From contig NZ_CP126994.1 of assembly GCF_030252425.1 (NCBI RefSeq), positions 2,356,001 through 2,420,000 of the forward strand: DNA of 64,000 nt. Reading direction: 5' to 3'. The stretch comes from Acidisoma sp. PAMC 29798 (GTDB lineage: Bacteria > Pseudomonadota > Alphaproteobacteria > Acetobacterales > Acetobacteraceae). Every line of letters starts with the position of its first letter. Positions within the stretch are counted from its first letter, which is position 1. This document shows positions 54,143 through 63,566 of this stretch, piece by piece. Below the pieces are notes generated by a model. It was not told the origin of the DNA and did no database searches. It saw nothing but the letters and a program-made list of their open reading frames with translations. The position numbers and the translations under genes are program-made.

Positions 54143-54843
54143 TGATGAGTCAAGCACGCCTCGCCGCCGTCCTGATGGCCTGCGGCGCAATCTTGGGCGC
54201 GCCACGCCTCGCCAGGGCGGGCGCGTTCGATTACGCGTGCTCCGCGCCGCCGCTGGAGGTGAGTTTCGCGATCCGGGGCGATCACTATAGCGGTGCGGTG
54301 GAGTGCGGAAACCTGTTCCTGCAAACGGATATCCCGACGGCGCCCGTCGTGCGCTGGCCGCAGGCCAAGGCGGGAGCGCTCTATGCCTTGACGATGATCG
54401 ACTTCGATGGGAACGCCCATGGTTCCTGGCCGGACCATGTGCCGCCCGGAGACAACGCGCCGGTGCGGCATTGGATCGTGGCGAATATCCCCGGTGATCT
54501 TCTGCGCGGTCGCGGCTACCGCGAGGCCGACGCCGCGTCACGCGTAACGGTTTTGCAACCGTATCGGGATCCGAATATTCCGGTCGTGTCAGATCGCTAT
54601 GGCGTCTATCTATTTGAACAAGACGGAGACCTCAAGGTCGAACCCGTGGCTGGTCCGATCACCAATTTTCGGTATGCAGCCTTCCTCGAACACTATCACC
54701 TCACTAAGCCCGTAGCGTCCAACGTCTTTGTCGTCATCTACACCTCGGACTCGCCATTTTCCGGAAAGCCGTTCCACGGCAACGATGTTTCCGGATTTTG
54801 GCACCAGGGCTATGGCACGGGAAGGCTCGCGCCTCCGCCTTGA
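54142..54843 (+). CDS. Exported PEBP (YbhB/YbcL-like) protein
   Basis: 233 residues. Signal peptide about 1-26 (LAAVLMACGAILGAPRLARA). The PEBP fold is shown by LTMIDFDGNAHGSWPDHVPP, VRHWIVANIPG and YGVYLFEQDG. Periplasmic; PEBP homologues bind phosphoryl ligands, but bacterial roles are unclear. Coupled to the amidohydrolase by overlap (TGATG). Confidence 0.85.
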   Translation: MMSQARLAAVLMACGAILGAPRLARAGAFDYACSAPPLEVSFAIRGDHYSGAVECGNLFLQTDIPTAPVVRWPQAKAGALYALTMIDFDGNAHGSWPDHVPPGDNAPVRHWIVANIPGDLLRGRGYREADAASRVTVLQPYRDPNIPVVSDRYGVYLFEQDGDLKVEPVAGPITNFRYAAFLEHYHLTKPVASNVFVVIYTSDSPFSGKPFHGNDVSGFWHQGYGTGRLAPPP

Positions 54844-54849
54844 GGCGCA

Positions 54850-56169
54850 CTATCCACGCAGATGCGCGCGCAATGTGCTGCCTGTATACTCCGTCCGGAA
54901 AACACCACGCTTTTGCAGGATCGGCACCACCGTCTTGCAGAATTGCTCATACATGCCGGGGAATGTGGTCGGCGTCAGCACGAAGCCGTCACAGGCGTGA
55001 TCGTCGAACAGATCGCATAGTCGATCGGCGATCATCTCCGGCGTGCCGACAAGCTGCGGACACAGCTCGCTGGTGGCGAAACGGCGCGCGGCCTCTCCCA
55101 GCGTAAGACCTTCCGCCTTGGTGCCTTGCAGAATGACGTCGAAGGATCCGCGAGACCCTTCCTCCAACGCAAGATCGGCCAGCGGCTGATCGGGATCGAG
55201 CTTGGATAGATCGATGCCGATATGGCCGGAGATTTGGGCCATGCCGAGCTGCGTATCGACCAAGCCATTGACGTAATCCGCACGCGCGCGGGCAATCGAC
55301 TCAGTCTCGCCGATCACCACGTCGATCGACGGCAGGATGACGCATTCCTCGGGCGCCCTGCCCCGCAGCGCCATGCGGGCTTTGAAGTCGTTGTAGAACT
55401 CCTGCATGTCGGTCTTATGATGCTGGAGCGTGAAGATGATCTCTCCCCAGCGCGCGCCAAAATCCCGCCCACGTTCGGAACTCCCGGCTTGCATGATCAC
55501 GGGATGGCCCTGCGGGCTGCGCGGCGTGGTGAGCGGGCCACGGCTCTTGATCCATTTGCCGGCATAATCGACGTAATGGATTTTCGACGGATCGGCGAAG
55601 GCGCCTGTTGCCTTGTCCAGCAGCAGCGCACCCTTCTCCCAACTGTCCCACAGCGCGAAACACGCCTCCAACACCTCATCGGCGCGATCGTAGCGTTGGG
55701 CGCGGCCGGGCATCTCCTCCATGCCGAAATTCCGCGCCTCCAGCGTGGAGGTGGAGGCAACGACGTTCCAGGCCACGCGTCCAGCGCTCAGATGGTCCAG
55801 CGAGGCCATCATGCGTGCGATCTGATACGGATGGTTGAAGGTCGAGGAATAGGTCAGGCCGAGGCCGATGTGGCTGGTGACCCGCGCCATCATCGGCAAG
55901 ACCATCGCGGGGTCGAGCATGCAAACCTGGCCGCCGCGCCCGACCATGGTGTCGAAGTTACCGTTATAGAGATCGTAGATCCCGAGGATATCGGCGAAGA
56001 ACAGGCTGTCGAACTTGCCCGCTTCCAAGACACGCGCGATGTGCTCATAGCGCGTCGGGCTGAGGATATCCTCGATATCGGATTCCGGGTGTCGCCAGGC
56101 GCCGTGATGGTGGCAGGTCGGCCCGGTCATGAGGAAGGCGACCAAGTGCATTTGCCGCTTCGCTTGCAT
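54850..56169 (-). CDS. LLM-class flavin monooxygenase (NtaA/SnaA/DszA type)
   Basis: 439 residues from ATG 56169 ([20 protein letters not shown]). Blocks: [72 protein letters not shown]. These are of the nitrilotriacetate-monooxygenase family, which uses FMNH2 from a separate reductase to split C-N or C-S bonds. Convergent with the PEBP gene. No reductase gene is adjacent. Confidence 0.9.
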   Translation of the reverse strand: MQAKRQMHLVAFLMTGPTCHHHGAWRHPESDIEDILSPTRYEHIARVLEAGKFDSLFFADILGIYDLYNGNFDTMVGRGGQVCMLDPAMVLPMMARVTSHIGLGLTYSSTFNHPYQIARMMASLDHLSAGRVAWNVVASTSTLEARNFGMEEMPGRAQRYDRADEVLEACFALWDSWEKGALLLDKATGAFADPSKIHYVDYAGKWIKSRGPLTTPRSPQGHPVIMQAGSSERGRDFGARWGEIIFTLQHHKTDMQEFYNDFKARMALRGRAPEECVILPSIDVVIGETESIARARADYVNGLVDTQLGMAQISGHIGIDLSKLDPDQPLADLALEEGSRGSFDVILQGTKAEGLTLGEAARRFATSELCPQLVGTPEMIADRLCDLFDDHACDGFVLTPTTFPGMYEQFCKTVVPILQKRGVFRTEYTGSTLRAHLRG

Positions 56170-56291
56170 CAGGGATCCAATCGTCGGGGGAGATCTGCGT
56201 TCAGAGAAAGCAAGATCGGTGCCTGGAATCTTTGACCGAGGGCGCTGCGGTCTGTACCGATTGGTCTCGTCATCAGGCACAAGGGAATACC

Positions 56292-56765
56292 ATGTCCGAG
56301 GATCGTCCGCCTTTTCCGCCCTTCACGCGTGAGACGGCCATCCGCAAGGTGCGCGCCGCCGAGGATGGCTGGAACAGTTGCGATCCCGCACGGGTGTCGC
56401 TCGCCTATACCACCGACAGCCTGTGGCGGAACCGGTCCGAATTTCTGCAAGGGCGCCCGAACATCGTCGCTTTCCTGACCCGCAAATGGGACCATGAGCG
56501 CGAGTATCGCCTGATCAAGGAGCTGTGGGCCTTCACCGGTGACCGCATCGCCGTCCGTTTCGCCTATGAATTCACCGATGGCGCCGGTAGTTGGGTACGC
56601 GCCTATGGCAATGAAAACTGGGAGTTCGACGCCCATGGCCTGATGCGGGCGCGCCACGCGTCGATCAACGATCTGCCGATCACCGAGGGCGAACGCAAAT
56701 TCCATTGGCCGCGTGATGCGCCGCGCCCAGCGGACCACCCGGAACTGTCCGACCTCGGTCTGTGA
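56292..56765 (+). CDS. NTF2-like (DUF1348) protein
   Basis: 157 residues from ATG 56292 ([20 protein letters not shown]). Family core: [53 protein letters not shown], and [15 protein letters not shown]. Cone-shaped small-molecule-binding fold; function unknown. Divergent from the LLM gene. Confidence 0.88.
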   Translation: MSEDRPPFPPFTRETAIRKVRAAEDGWNSCDPARVSLAYTTDSLWRNRSEFLQGRPNIVAFLTRKWDHEREYRLIKELWAFTGDRIAVRFAYEFTDGAGSWVRAYGNENWEFDAHGLMRARHASINDLPITEGERKFHWPRDAPRPADHPELSDLGL

Positions 56766-56834
56766 GGGTGGGCAGGGCGGAATACGCTGCGCTTGTCCGC
56801 CCCAGGACGTTTCGGTGCGTTGCCGCCCCAATCC

Positions 56835-57200
56835 ATGCAAGTGTTTGGGACGGTGTTTGCTGTCATAAAGGGCACCAGCCAGCTTTGGCACTCGCACCGG
56901 GGGTTGCTGATGGACCATGACGCCGGATGGGCCGCGCAAGACATCACGCTGACGACCCAGGATGTCGATGGCCAGCATGAAAGCCTTGTTCTGCCGTGCC
57001 GATGGGTGGAGTACATCCAGACATGGGACGGTAATGCACCGCCATTTTTCCTCGTGTCGGTCCATCACAGTGACGGTTTGACCGGACAGGAGTGGCGTTC
57101 CCTCGCCTTCAAGGACGGCAGTGGCAAAGCCCACCGATACCAAGTGAAGGACGCGCGGGAGATTGCGCCCCTTAAAGTCCGTCTGACACGAGTCCGCTGA
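56835..57200 (+). CDS. Hypothetical protein
   Basis: 121 residues from ATG 56835 (MQVFGTVFAVIKGTSQLWHS). Beta-rich, with WAAQDITLTTQDVDGQ and ending PLKVRLTRVR. No family recognised. Start uncertain; an upstream in-frame start at 56793 would add 14 residues. A possible terminator hairpin TTTTAGT/ACTAAAA follows at 57221-57244. Confidence 0.55.
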   Translation: MQVFGTVFAVIKGTSQLWHSHRGLLMDHDAGWAAQDITLTTQDVDGQHESLVLPCRWVEYIQTWDGNAPPFFLVSVHHSDGLTGQEWRSLAFKDGSGKAHRYQVKDAREIAPLKVRLTRVR

Positions 57201-57337
57201 CCTCCGCCCTCCACATGCGATTTTAGTACGCTGAGGCACTAAAAAGCTTCAGTTTGACACGATCACGCCGTAACACCGACGTGAGCGGCCGTGAGAGCAG
57301 GCATCATGAGTGCCGCAGGGGAGTGGGTCGCGTGAGA

Positions 57338-57724
57338 ATGGATGGCTTCTGGCAGATCACCTACGTCGCGCCGAAAGGCCCGCCCGTGATCGGTATCCTC
57401 GTCTTCCACGCCGGCATCGTCATCGGGGCAGACGCCTTTGGCGGCGTCTATGAGGGCAGCTATGTGCAAGATGAGGAGTTCGACGGGCTGGTCCTCAAAC
57501 TGATGGCGACAACCTCAATCGCCGGCCCCTATGTCGTTGTCGGCGGGCCGTCGTTGAAGGCTGGTCGGACCTTTTCCGTCCGCGGTGTTCTTCAGGACGG
57601 CCGCGAAACCGCCCTTCTCCACACCGATGGCGGCCCAATCACCGTGACCGTCAAGAAGCTGCGGGACTTCCCGGCCGGGCAACTCCCTAAGCCAGCCGCA
57701 CCTGAGTTAGAACCAGCCGATTAG
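57338..57724 (+). CDS. GrlR-like small regulatory-type protein
   Basis: 128 residues from ATG 57338 (MDGFWQITYVAPKGPPVIGI). The pattern of W.ITY, GVLVF/GILVFHAG, DAFGGVYEGSY and a C-terminal beta region matches the GrlR-like fold, known from a T3SS repressor but widespread and unassigned elsewhere. Upstream in-frame starts exist. Confidence 0.6.
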   Translation: MDGFWQITYVAPKGPPVIGILVFHAGIVIGADAFGGVYEGSYVQDEEFDGLVLKLMATTSIAGPYVVVGGPSLKAGRTFSVRGVLQDGRETALLHTDGGPITVTVKKLRDFPAGQLPKPAAPELEPAD

Positions 57725-57754
57725 GCTGACCTTCTCGGGGCCGGTCGCCAATGC

Positions 57755-57946
57755 CTATTTCGGCACGATCGCATTCAGGAAGAACGCCACCGCGCCAAAG
57801 ACAATGACGCTCACGATATAGATCGACGCGAACCACATCCATCGCCGCAGGGTCGGGCGTTGGTGCAGGGCCTGCCCCATCCGCCGCGTGGCGGGGAACT
57901 TCTGGGCGACGGCGGCGATGCGGTCGAAGGCATCGGGCCGCCGCAT
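57755..57946 (-). CDS. Small membrane subunit after cydB (DUF2474/CydX-like)
   Basis: 63 residues from ATG 57946, a basic segment followed by one helix (LRRWMWFASIYIVSVIVFGA). Single-helix proteins in this place accompany bd-type oxidases. An upstream ATG at 57991 would overlap cydB. Ribosome binding site not obvious. Confidence 0.6.
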   Translation of the reverse strand: MRRPDAFDRIAAVAQKFPATRRMGQALHQRPTLRRWMWFASIYIVSVIVFGAVAFFLNAIVPK

Positions 57947-57956
57947 CTTCGGACGG

Positions 57957-58994
57957 TCAATGGTAATGGGCACCGGGTTCGATCTTTCCACGGAAGATGT
58001 AATAGGACATGGCGTTATAGCCGAGGATGAGCGGGATCATCACCACCGCCCCGACCAGCAGGAAGACCTGGCTGGAATGGACGGAGGCTGCCTGCCAGAT
58101 GTCGAGAGACGGCGGCACGATCATCGGGAAAATCGAGTAGCCCAGCCCGAGAAAGCCGAGCACGAACCAACCGAGCGCACAGAAGAACGGCACCCTGTCA
58201 TGTTCGCCGGCGTGGTCATGCGCCAGTCCCCGGAAGAAGATGACGGCCAGGACTACGGATAGGATGGGCGCCGCCGCGCTTGCGAGAATGCCCGGCCAGG
58301 CGAACCAGCGATGCATAAAGTTAGCGTTCAGCAATCCGGTCCAGAGACTGACGATAGCGAGCATGGCCAGCATCACGATGCCCAAGATGAAGGTATGACG
58401 CTGCATCTTGGCATGCAGCGTGCCGGTGGTCCGCCATAGCAGCCAGCTTGCCCCGAGCAACGCATAGCCCAGCACCACGGCAAAGCCGCAGAAGATGGTG
58501 AAGGGCGTCAGCCAATCGAAGGATCCGCCGGCAAACTGGAAGTTCACGACCTTCGTGCCCTGGATTAAGGCACCGAGGATGGCGCCCTGGCAGAAGGCGG
58601 CGATAACCGAGCCGCCGAAGAAGGACCAGTCCCACCAGTGGCGTTGGGCTTCGATCGCCCGGAAGCGGAATTCGAAAGCGACGCCCCGGAAGATCAAGCC
58701 CATCAGCATCAGGATGACGAGCGGGTAGATCGACGGCAGGATGACGCTATAGGCCGCCGGAAAGGCGCCATAGAGGCCGCTGCCACCAAGCACGAGCCAG
58801 GTCTCGTTCCCATCCCAGACCGGCGCGATGGTATTGACCATGACATCGCGATCGTGCGGATCGGGTGCGACCGGAAACAGCATCCCGACCCCGAGATCGA
58901 AGCCGTCAAGCGTGACATAGGCCAGGATCACGAAAGCCATGATGCAGGCCCAGATGACGGGCAGAATCGGGTGACCTGAAATCAGGGACATCAT
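57957..58994 (-). CDS. cydB: Cytochrome bd-type ubiquinol oxidase subunit II
   Basis: 345 residues, eight or nine helices. Typical CydB blocks: AYVTLDGFDLGVGMLFP, APVWDGNETWLVLGGSGLYG, AFPAAYSVILPSIYPLVILM and LGYNAMSYYIFRGK. With CydA it oxidises ubiquinol and reduces O2 with high affinity. Overlaps the cydA stop by four bases. Confidence 0.93.
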   Translation of the reverse strand: MMSLISGHPILPVIWACIMAFVILAYVTLDGFDLGVGMLFPVAPDPHDRDVMVNTIAPVWDGNETWLVLGGSGLYGAFPAAYSVILPSIYPLVILMLMGLIFRGVAFEFRFRAIEAQRHWWDWSFFGGSVIAAFCQGAILGALIQGTKVVNFQFAGGSFDWLTPFTIFCGFAVVLGYALLGASWLLWRTTGTLHAKMQRHTFILGIVMLAMLAIVSLWTGLLNANFMHRWFAWPGILASAAAPILSVVLAVIFFRGLAHDHAGEHDRVPFFCALGWFVLGFLGLGYSIFPMIVPPSLDIWQAASVHSSQVFLLVGAVVMIPLILGYNAMSYYIFRGKIEPGAHYH

Positions 58995-60445
58995 TCCGCC
59001 GGTACTCCAAATGTGCCGCCGGGCCGCGTCTCATGACGCTTCCCCTCGCCACCGGCCGGACCAGGCGTGATGCCCTGCGTCCGCTGTGGCGGATCGTTTG
59101 CCGGTGGCGCTTCCGACAGGCTGGGCGGGTTCGCCATCATGGCGAGAAGGTAGCGGATGCCGGCCCCGAACACGACGGTATAGATCGCTACAATCAGGAT
59201 GCAGGAGAACAGCAGCATATGCACCGTCACGGGAGCGACGCTGTCAGCGGTCCTGAGCACGCCATAGACGGTCCAGGGCTGACGGCCGGTTTCGGTCGTC
59301 GTCCATCCCGCCAGGATGCAGATGAAGCCGGCGGGACCCATGACCATGGCCGCGCGATGGAACAGCGGCGTGTCGAACAGCCTGCGGCGGAAGCGCAGCC
59401 ACAGGCTGACCAGCCCGAGCAGAAACATCAGCATGCCCATGCCGACCATGACACGGAAGGCCCAGAAGGTGACGAAGACGGCCGGCCAATCCTTCTTGGG
59501 AAAGGCATCGAGGCCCTTCACCGATCCATCGAGGGAATGGGTCAGGATCATCGAGCCGATCTTGGGAATGGCAATCTCGTAGTCATTGCGCGCTTTTGCG
59601 ACGTTCGGCAGGCCGAACAGCACCAGCGGCTGGCCCGCCTGGGTGGTGAAGTCACCTTCCATCGCCGCGATCTTCGCTGGCTGATATTCCAGCGTATTGC
59701 GACCCTGCGCATCGCCGGCCAGGATTTGCACCGGCATGCCGAGGGCCGCCATCCACATCGCCATGGAGAACATCAGCCGGGCGACTTCATTGCGACGATC
59801 CCGCAGCAGGTGAAAGGCGCCGACCGCACCAACCACAAAGGCCACCGACATATAGGCGGCGATCACCATATGGACCCAGCGGAACGGGAAGCTGGGGTTG
59901 AAGCAGATCGCCAGCCAGTCCGTCGGCACGAATTCGCCGTTCTTGCCGATGGCGAAGCCCACCGGTGTCTGCATCCAGGAATTGGCCATCAGGATCCAGG
60001 TGGCGGAAATCAGCGTGCCGATGGCCACCATGCTGGTGGCGAACATGTGCAGCTTCTTGCCCACCCGCTCCAGGCCGAAGATCATGATGCCGAGGAAGCC
60101 GGCTTCCAAAAAGAAGGCCGTCAGAGTTTCCCAGGCCAGCAGCGGCCCCAGGATCGGTCCGGCCTTGAAGGAATAGCCGCTCCAATTCGCGCCGATCTCA
60201 TAGGCCATGACGAGGCCAGAGACGACGCCCATGGCGAAGCCCACGGAGAAGATTTTGAGCCAATAGCGGAAGGCCGCCATATAGGCTTCGCGCCCGGTGA
60301 TCAGCCACAGGACTTCCAAAACCGCGAGGTAACTCGCGAGGCCGATCGAGAAGGCTGGGAACAGGATGTGAAAGGCGATGGTGAAGCCGAACTGGCCACG
60401 GGCCAGAAGAACCGCGAGCGCGGGGGCGGCGGCTGCGGCACTCAT
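58991..60445 (-). CDS. cydA: Cytochrome bd-type ubiquinol oxidase subunit I
   Basis: 484 residues. Haem ligand His in FTIAFHILFPAFSIGLASYL, LAWETLTAFFLEAGFLGIMI, GRNTLEYQPAKIAAMEG, and TTETGRQPWTVYGVLRTADS of the quinol site. The length and short Q-loop indicate the cyanide-insensitive (CioA) class. First gene of cydAB, following a GbsR-type regulator with a 4-base overlap. Confidence 0.93.
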   Translation of the reverse strand: MSAAAAAPALAVLLARGQFGFTIAFHILFPAFSIGLASYLAVLEVLWLITGREAYMAAFRYWLKIFSVGFAMGVVSGLVMAYEIGANWSGYSFKAGPILGPLLAWETLTAFFLEAGFLGIMIFGLERVGKKLHMFATSMVAIGTLISATWILMANSWMQTPVGFAIGKNGEFVPTDWLAICFNPSFPFRWVHMVIAAYMSVAFVVGAVGAFHLLRDRRNEVARLMFSMAMWMAALGMPVQILAGDAQGRNTLEYQPAKIAAMEGDFTTQAGQPLVLFGLPNVAKARNDYEIAIPKIGSMILTHSLDGSVKGLDAFPKKDWPAVFVTFWAFRVMVGMGMLMFLLGLVSLWLRFRRRLFDTPLFHRAAMVMGPAGFICILAGWTTTETGRQPWTVYGVLRTADSVAPVTVHMLLFSCILIVAIYTVVFGAGIRYLLAMMANPPSLSEAPPANDPPQRTQGITPGPAGGEGKRHETRPGGTFGVPAE

Positions 60446-61044
60446 GATGCGAACTCCTCATCCAAAGGGGGATTGTCGATCGGGATCTCGCGCCGGCCGC
60501 GCCCGATCACCGGCAACCGGTTTTTTAGTTCGAGCAGTCTCACGACACGCCCCCCCAGCTTCAGCAGTTCGACCAGCTGATCGGTTTCCAGCTTCTGCAC
60601 ATCCTCGGACCAGGTCTTGATCAACTCGATGAGGTCATGCATTTCGCGAATCCGGCCATGGGCGTGGCGGTCGCCCTCGCTCGTGACCTTGTCGAGAAGA
60701 AGATCCCGCAGCACGGATAACGTGGGATCGAGTTCCCGCCGCCGCCGCTCCTCCGCGAGGGTCCGCACGATCTGCCAGACATCCTCGGGCACCGAAAAAT
60801 GCTCGCGACGATCGCCTGTGAGATGCTGAAGGCGCACGAGGCGCCAGGACTGAAGTTCCTTGAGTCCCATAGAAACATTCGACCGCGAAAAGCCGAGCTG
60901 CTCGGCAATTTCATCGGCCGGCAAAGGTCGCCCCGACAAAAACAGCAGGGCACAGATTTGACCGACGGTACGGTTGATCCCCCAGCGGCTGCCCATTTCG
61001 CCGAAGTGCAGCACGAAGGCCTGGGTGATGGGCGAGAGTTCCAC
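60442..61044 (-). CDS. GbsR/MarR-type regulator upstream of cydAB
   Basis: 200 residues from the GTG at 61044 (VELSPITQAFVLHFGEMGSR). The winged helix is LPADEIAEQLGFSRSNVSMG followed by LKELQSWRLVRLQHLTGDRR; the C-terminal half is a coiled dimerisation region. A palindrome at 61053-61070 sits before the start. The only upstream ATG (61182) lies inside the next gene, so GTG is preferred. Probably controls cydAB, with which it overlaps. Confidence 0.82.
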   Translation of the reverse strand: MELSPITQAFVLHFGEMGSRWGINRTVGQICALLFLSGRPLPADEIAEQLGFSRSNVSMGLKELQSWRLVRLQHLTGDRREHFSVPEDVWQIVRTLAEERRRRELDPTLSVLRDLLLDKVTSEGDRHAHGRIREMHDLIELIKTWSEDVQKLETDQLVELLKLGGRVVRLLELKNRLPVIGRGRREIPIDNPPLDEEFAS

Positions 61045-61052
61045 GTCCGAAC

Positions 61053-61070
61053 TTTCAGTAATTCCTGAAA
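61053..61070. promoter_or_regulatory. Palindrome before the cyd regulator
   Basis: TTTCAG (61053-61058) and CTGAAA (61065-61070) are inverse complements with a 6-base AT-rich centre. Position 9-26 bases before the GTG start fits an autoregulatory operator. Confidence 0.55.
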
Positions 61071-61114
61071 TTACATTACGTGCTGAGTCTTCTGACGGCA
61101 AATCACGTCTAGGG

Positions 61115-62128
61115 TCAGACGACGTGGTCCGGCGCGAGCCTGCATTGCGTATTGGGATCGATCTCGATCTGCAGCGTCGCATGGCCGATGCGAAACCGGC
61201 GCCGCAATTCCTCGCAAGTGGTGCGTAGAAAAAGGTCGCCGGGATGCGCGCCGGGGATGACGAGATGCCCCGTCAAAGCCGTTTCCGTGGTGCTCATGGC
61301 CCAGATATGAAGGTCGTGGATTTCCGTCACGCCCGGCAGGCCGCACAGAAAACTGCGCACCGCCTGCGGCTCGATCCCCTTGGGCACTTCGTCCAGGGAC
61401 ATGCCGATGGATTGGCGCAGCAGATCCCAGGTGCCGGCGACGATCACCACCGCGATGACGATGCTGACGGCGGGGTCGAGGCGGTTCCAGCCGGTGAGGC
61501 CGATGACCAGGGCCGCGACCACGACGCCGGCCGAGACGAGCGCGTCATACATCATGTGCTGGAAGGCACCGCGGATATTGATGTCCCCCTTGCGGCCGGA
61601 GGCGAAGAGCCAGGCGCTGATGCCGTTGATGACGATGCCGATGGCGGCCACGATCATGACGGTCACGCCCGCGACAGGCTGCGGATGGATCAGCCGCTCC
61701 ACGGCTTCGAGAAGGATGGCGCCGGTCGCGAGCAGCAGCAGGCTGGCATTGAACAGCGCCGCCAGGATGGTGCTGCGACCAAGACCATAGGTGAAGCGCG
61801 CCGTGGGAGCGCGGCGGGTCATGACGGTCGCCAGCCAGGCCGCCGCCAGCCCGAGCACATCGGTCAGGTTATGTGCGCCGTCCGCCATGAGGGCGACCGA
61901 GCCGCCGAGAAAGCCATAGACGACTTCCAGGACGACAAAGACGATGTTCAGCCCGATGCCGATCAGGAAGGCGCGACCGAAATTGGCCGGTGCGTGAACG
62001 TGCCCGCCCGCATGGCTATGCCCGGCATGGTCATGCCCCGCGTGGTCGTCGTGATCGTGATCATCGTGATCGTGGCCATGATCATGGTCGTGATCATGGT
62101 CGTGATCTGGGGAATGCGCGCCGCTCAT
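61115..62128 (-). CDS. CDF-family metal transporter, His-rich N-terminus
   Basis: 337 residues from ATG 62128. The N-terminus is a long run of His and Asp pairs ([17 protein letters not shown], residues 9-25), a metal-capturing arm. Six helices follow with the Zn site [18 protein letters not shown] and a second in [12 protein letters not shown]; the C-terminal cytoplasmic domain includes [20 protein letters not shown]. Zn(II)/Cd(II)/H+ antiport as in CzcD/ZitB. Confidence 0.92.
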   Translation of the reverse strand: MSGAHSPDHDHDHDHDHGHDHDDHDHDDHAGHDHAGHSHAGGHVHAPANFGRAFLIGIGLNIVFVVLEVVYGFLGGSVALMADGAHNLTDVLGLAAAWLATVMTRRAPTARFTYGLGRSTILAALFNASLLLLATGAILLEAVERLIHPQPVAGVTVMIVAAIGIVINGISAWLFASGRKGDINIRGAFQHMMYDALVSAGVVVAALVIGLTGWNRLDPAVSIVIAVVIVAGTWDLLRQSIGMSLDEVPKGIEPQAVRSFLCGLPGVTEIHDLHIWAMSTTETALTGHLVIPGAHPGDLFLRTTCEELRRRFRIGHATLQIEIDPNTQCRLAPDHVV

Positions 62129-62209
62129 CGCAGAGGCCCACCTGCTGCTTTCACTTGCGTGACCCCGCAACCTTCCTCACAAGACACCCGCAATGCGAAC
62201 CTCGCCGCC

Positions 62210-62986
62210 ATGTTGAAGCTCAGGGTCATTCCCTGCCTGGACGTCAAGGACGGTCGGGTGGTGAAGGGTGTCAATTTCGTCTCTCTCCGGGATGCGGGCG
62301 ATCCTGTCGAACAGGCGGCCCTCTATGATGCGGCAGGCGCGGACGAACTCACCTTCCTCGATATAACCGCAAGCCACGAAAACCGCGATACGATCCTCGA
62401 TGTCGTTTCCAAGACGGCGGCGCGCATCTTCCTGCCCTTGACGGTGGGTGGCGGCATTCGCTCGACCGCCGATATGCGCCGCCTGCTGCTGGCGGGCGCG
62501 GACAAGTGCAGCATCAACTCCGCCGCCATCGCACGCCCCGATCTGGTGGCGGAAGCGGCGGAGAAGTTCGGCAACCAATGCGTGGTGGTGGCAGTGGATG
62601 CGCGCGCGGCCGGGCCCGGCCGCTGGGAGGTGTTCAGCCATGGCGGCCGGCAAGCAACCGGCCTGGATGCCGTTGCCTGGTGCCAGCGCATGGCCATCCT
62701 CGGCGCGGGGGAAATCCTGCTCACGAGCATGGACCGCGACGGCACGCGGCGTGGCTTCGACCTCGATCTGCTGCGCGCCGTTTGCAGTTCGGTCACGATC
62801 CCGGTGGTAGCCTCTGGCGGTGTCGGCAGCCTTCGCCACTTCGTGGAGGGGGCGCAGGCCGGCGCCACTGGGCTTCTCGCCGCCAGCGTCTTCCACTTCG
62901 GCACCTTCACGATCGCCGAGGTCAAGCAGGCCTTGGATGAAGCGCGACTCCCGGTTCGGCTTCCGCGAGCGGTTCAAGGACAGTAA
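62210..62986 (+). CDS. hisF: Imidazole glycerol phosphate synthase cyclase subunit
   Basis: 258 residues, a complete TIM barrel. Catalytic D11 ([15 protein letters not shown]) and D130 (VVVAVDA) are present; phosphate-binding loops GGGI and SGGVG too. With HisH it converts PRFAR to IGP and AICAR in histidine synthesis. Start ATG 62210. hisE follows after five bases. hisH and hisA are outside the window. Confidence 0.95.
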   Translation: MLKLRVIPCLDVKDGRVVKGVNFVSLRDAGDPVEQAALYDAAGADELTFLDITASHENRDTILDVVSKTAARIFLPLTVGGGIRSTADMRRLLLAGADKCSINSAAIARPDLVAEAAEKFGNQCVVVAVDARAAGPGRWEVFSHGGRQATGLDAVAWCQRMAILGAGEILLTSMDRDGTRRGFDLDLLRAVCSSVTIPVVASGGVGSLRHFVEGAQAGATGLLAASVFHFGTFTIAEVKQALDEARLPVRLPRAVQGQ

Positions 62987-62991
62987 CGCCC

Positions 62992-63498
62992 ATGGCTAAA
63001 ACGACGAAACTCCTGGCCAAGGCCGCCAAGCCGAAGGTCAAAGCCAAAGCTGTGACGCCGCCGGTCAAGACTCAAAAACCGAAAGCTCTAAAACCCAAGG
63101 CGATCATCGCGCGGAAGGCTGCGGCCGCGAGCAATGATTCCGGCGTGCTGGATCGGCTGTGGGAGACGATCATGAGCCGCCGGAACGCGGACCCCGAGAT
63201 CAGCCATTCGGCGCGCCTGCTGTCGCGCGGCACGGCCAAGATCGCCCAGAAGTTCGGCGAGGAAGCGGTGGAATGCCTGATCGAGGCGGTGAGCGGCCAG
63301 AGCCACGCGGCACTCGTCGCCGAAAGCGCCGATGTGCTGTACCATCTGCTGGTGCTGTGGGTGGATTCCGACGTTCGCCCCGACGAGGTCTGGACCGAGT
63401 TGCAGCGGCGCGAGGGGATCAGCGGCGTGGTCGAAAAGGCCTCCCGCCTGCGGGCGCTGCGCGTTTCGCATGACATTCTGACGACCAAGATTCCCTAA
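62992..63498 (+). CDS. hisE: Phosphoribosyl-ATP pyrophosphatase with basic extension
   Basis: 168 residues; the core HisE (about 50-165) has [37 protein letters not shown] and [12 protein letters not shown]. The first about 45 residues are a Lys/Ala/Pro-rich tail ([16 protein letters not shown]), absent from typical 100-residue HisE and reminiscent of nucleic-acid-binding tails. Hydrolyses PR-ATP to PR-AMP and PPi, the second step of histidine synthesis. Confidence 0.92.
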   Translation: MAKTTKLLAKAAKPKVKAKAVTPPVKTQKPKALKPKAIIARKAAAASNDSGVLDRLWETIMSRRNADPEISHSARLLSRGTAKIAQKFGEEAVECLIEAVSGQSHAALVAESADVLYHLLVLWVDSDVRPDEVWTELQRREGISGVVEKASRLRALRVSHDILTTKIP

Positions 63499-63566
63499 GA
63501 CCGGCGGCTCTTGCACCCGGCCGGGTTCTCGCCTCTGCTTGGGCGATACCGAGAGAGGACCGCTTC

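Noticed and set aside
59033-60580. 515-codon plus-strand open frame
   Set aside because: Antisense to cydA, no recognisable domain.
61244-62209. Upstream extension of the hisF frame (to 580 codons)
   Set aside because: The extension is antisense to the CDF transporter; HisF proper starts at 62210 with the conserved [15 protein letters not shown].
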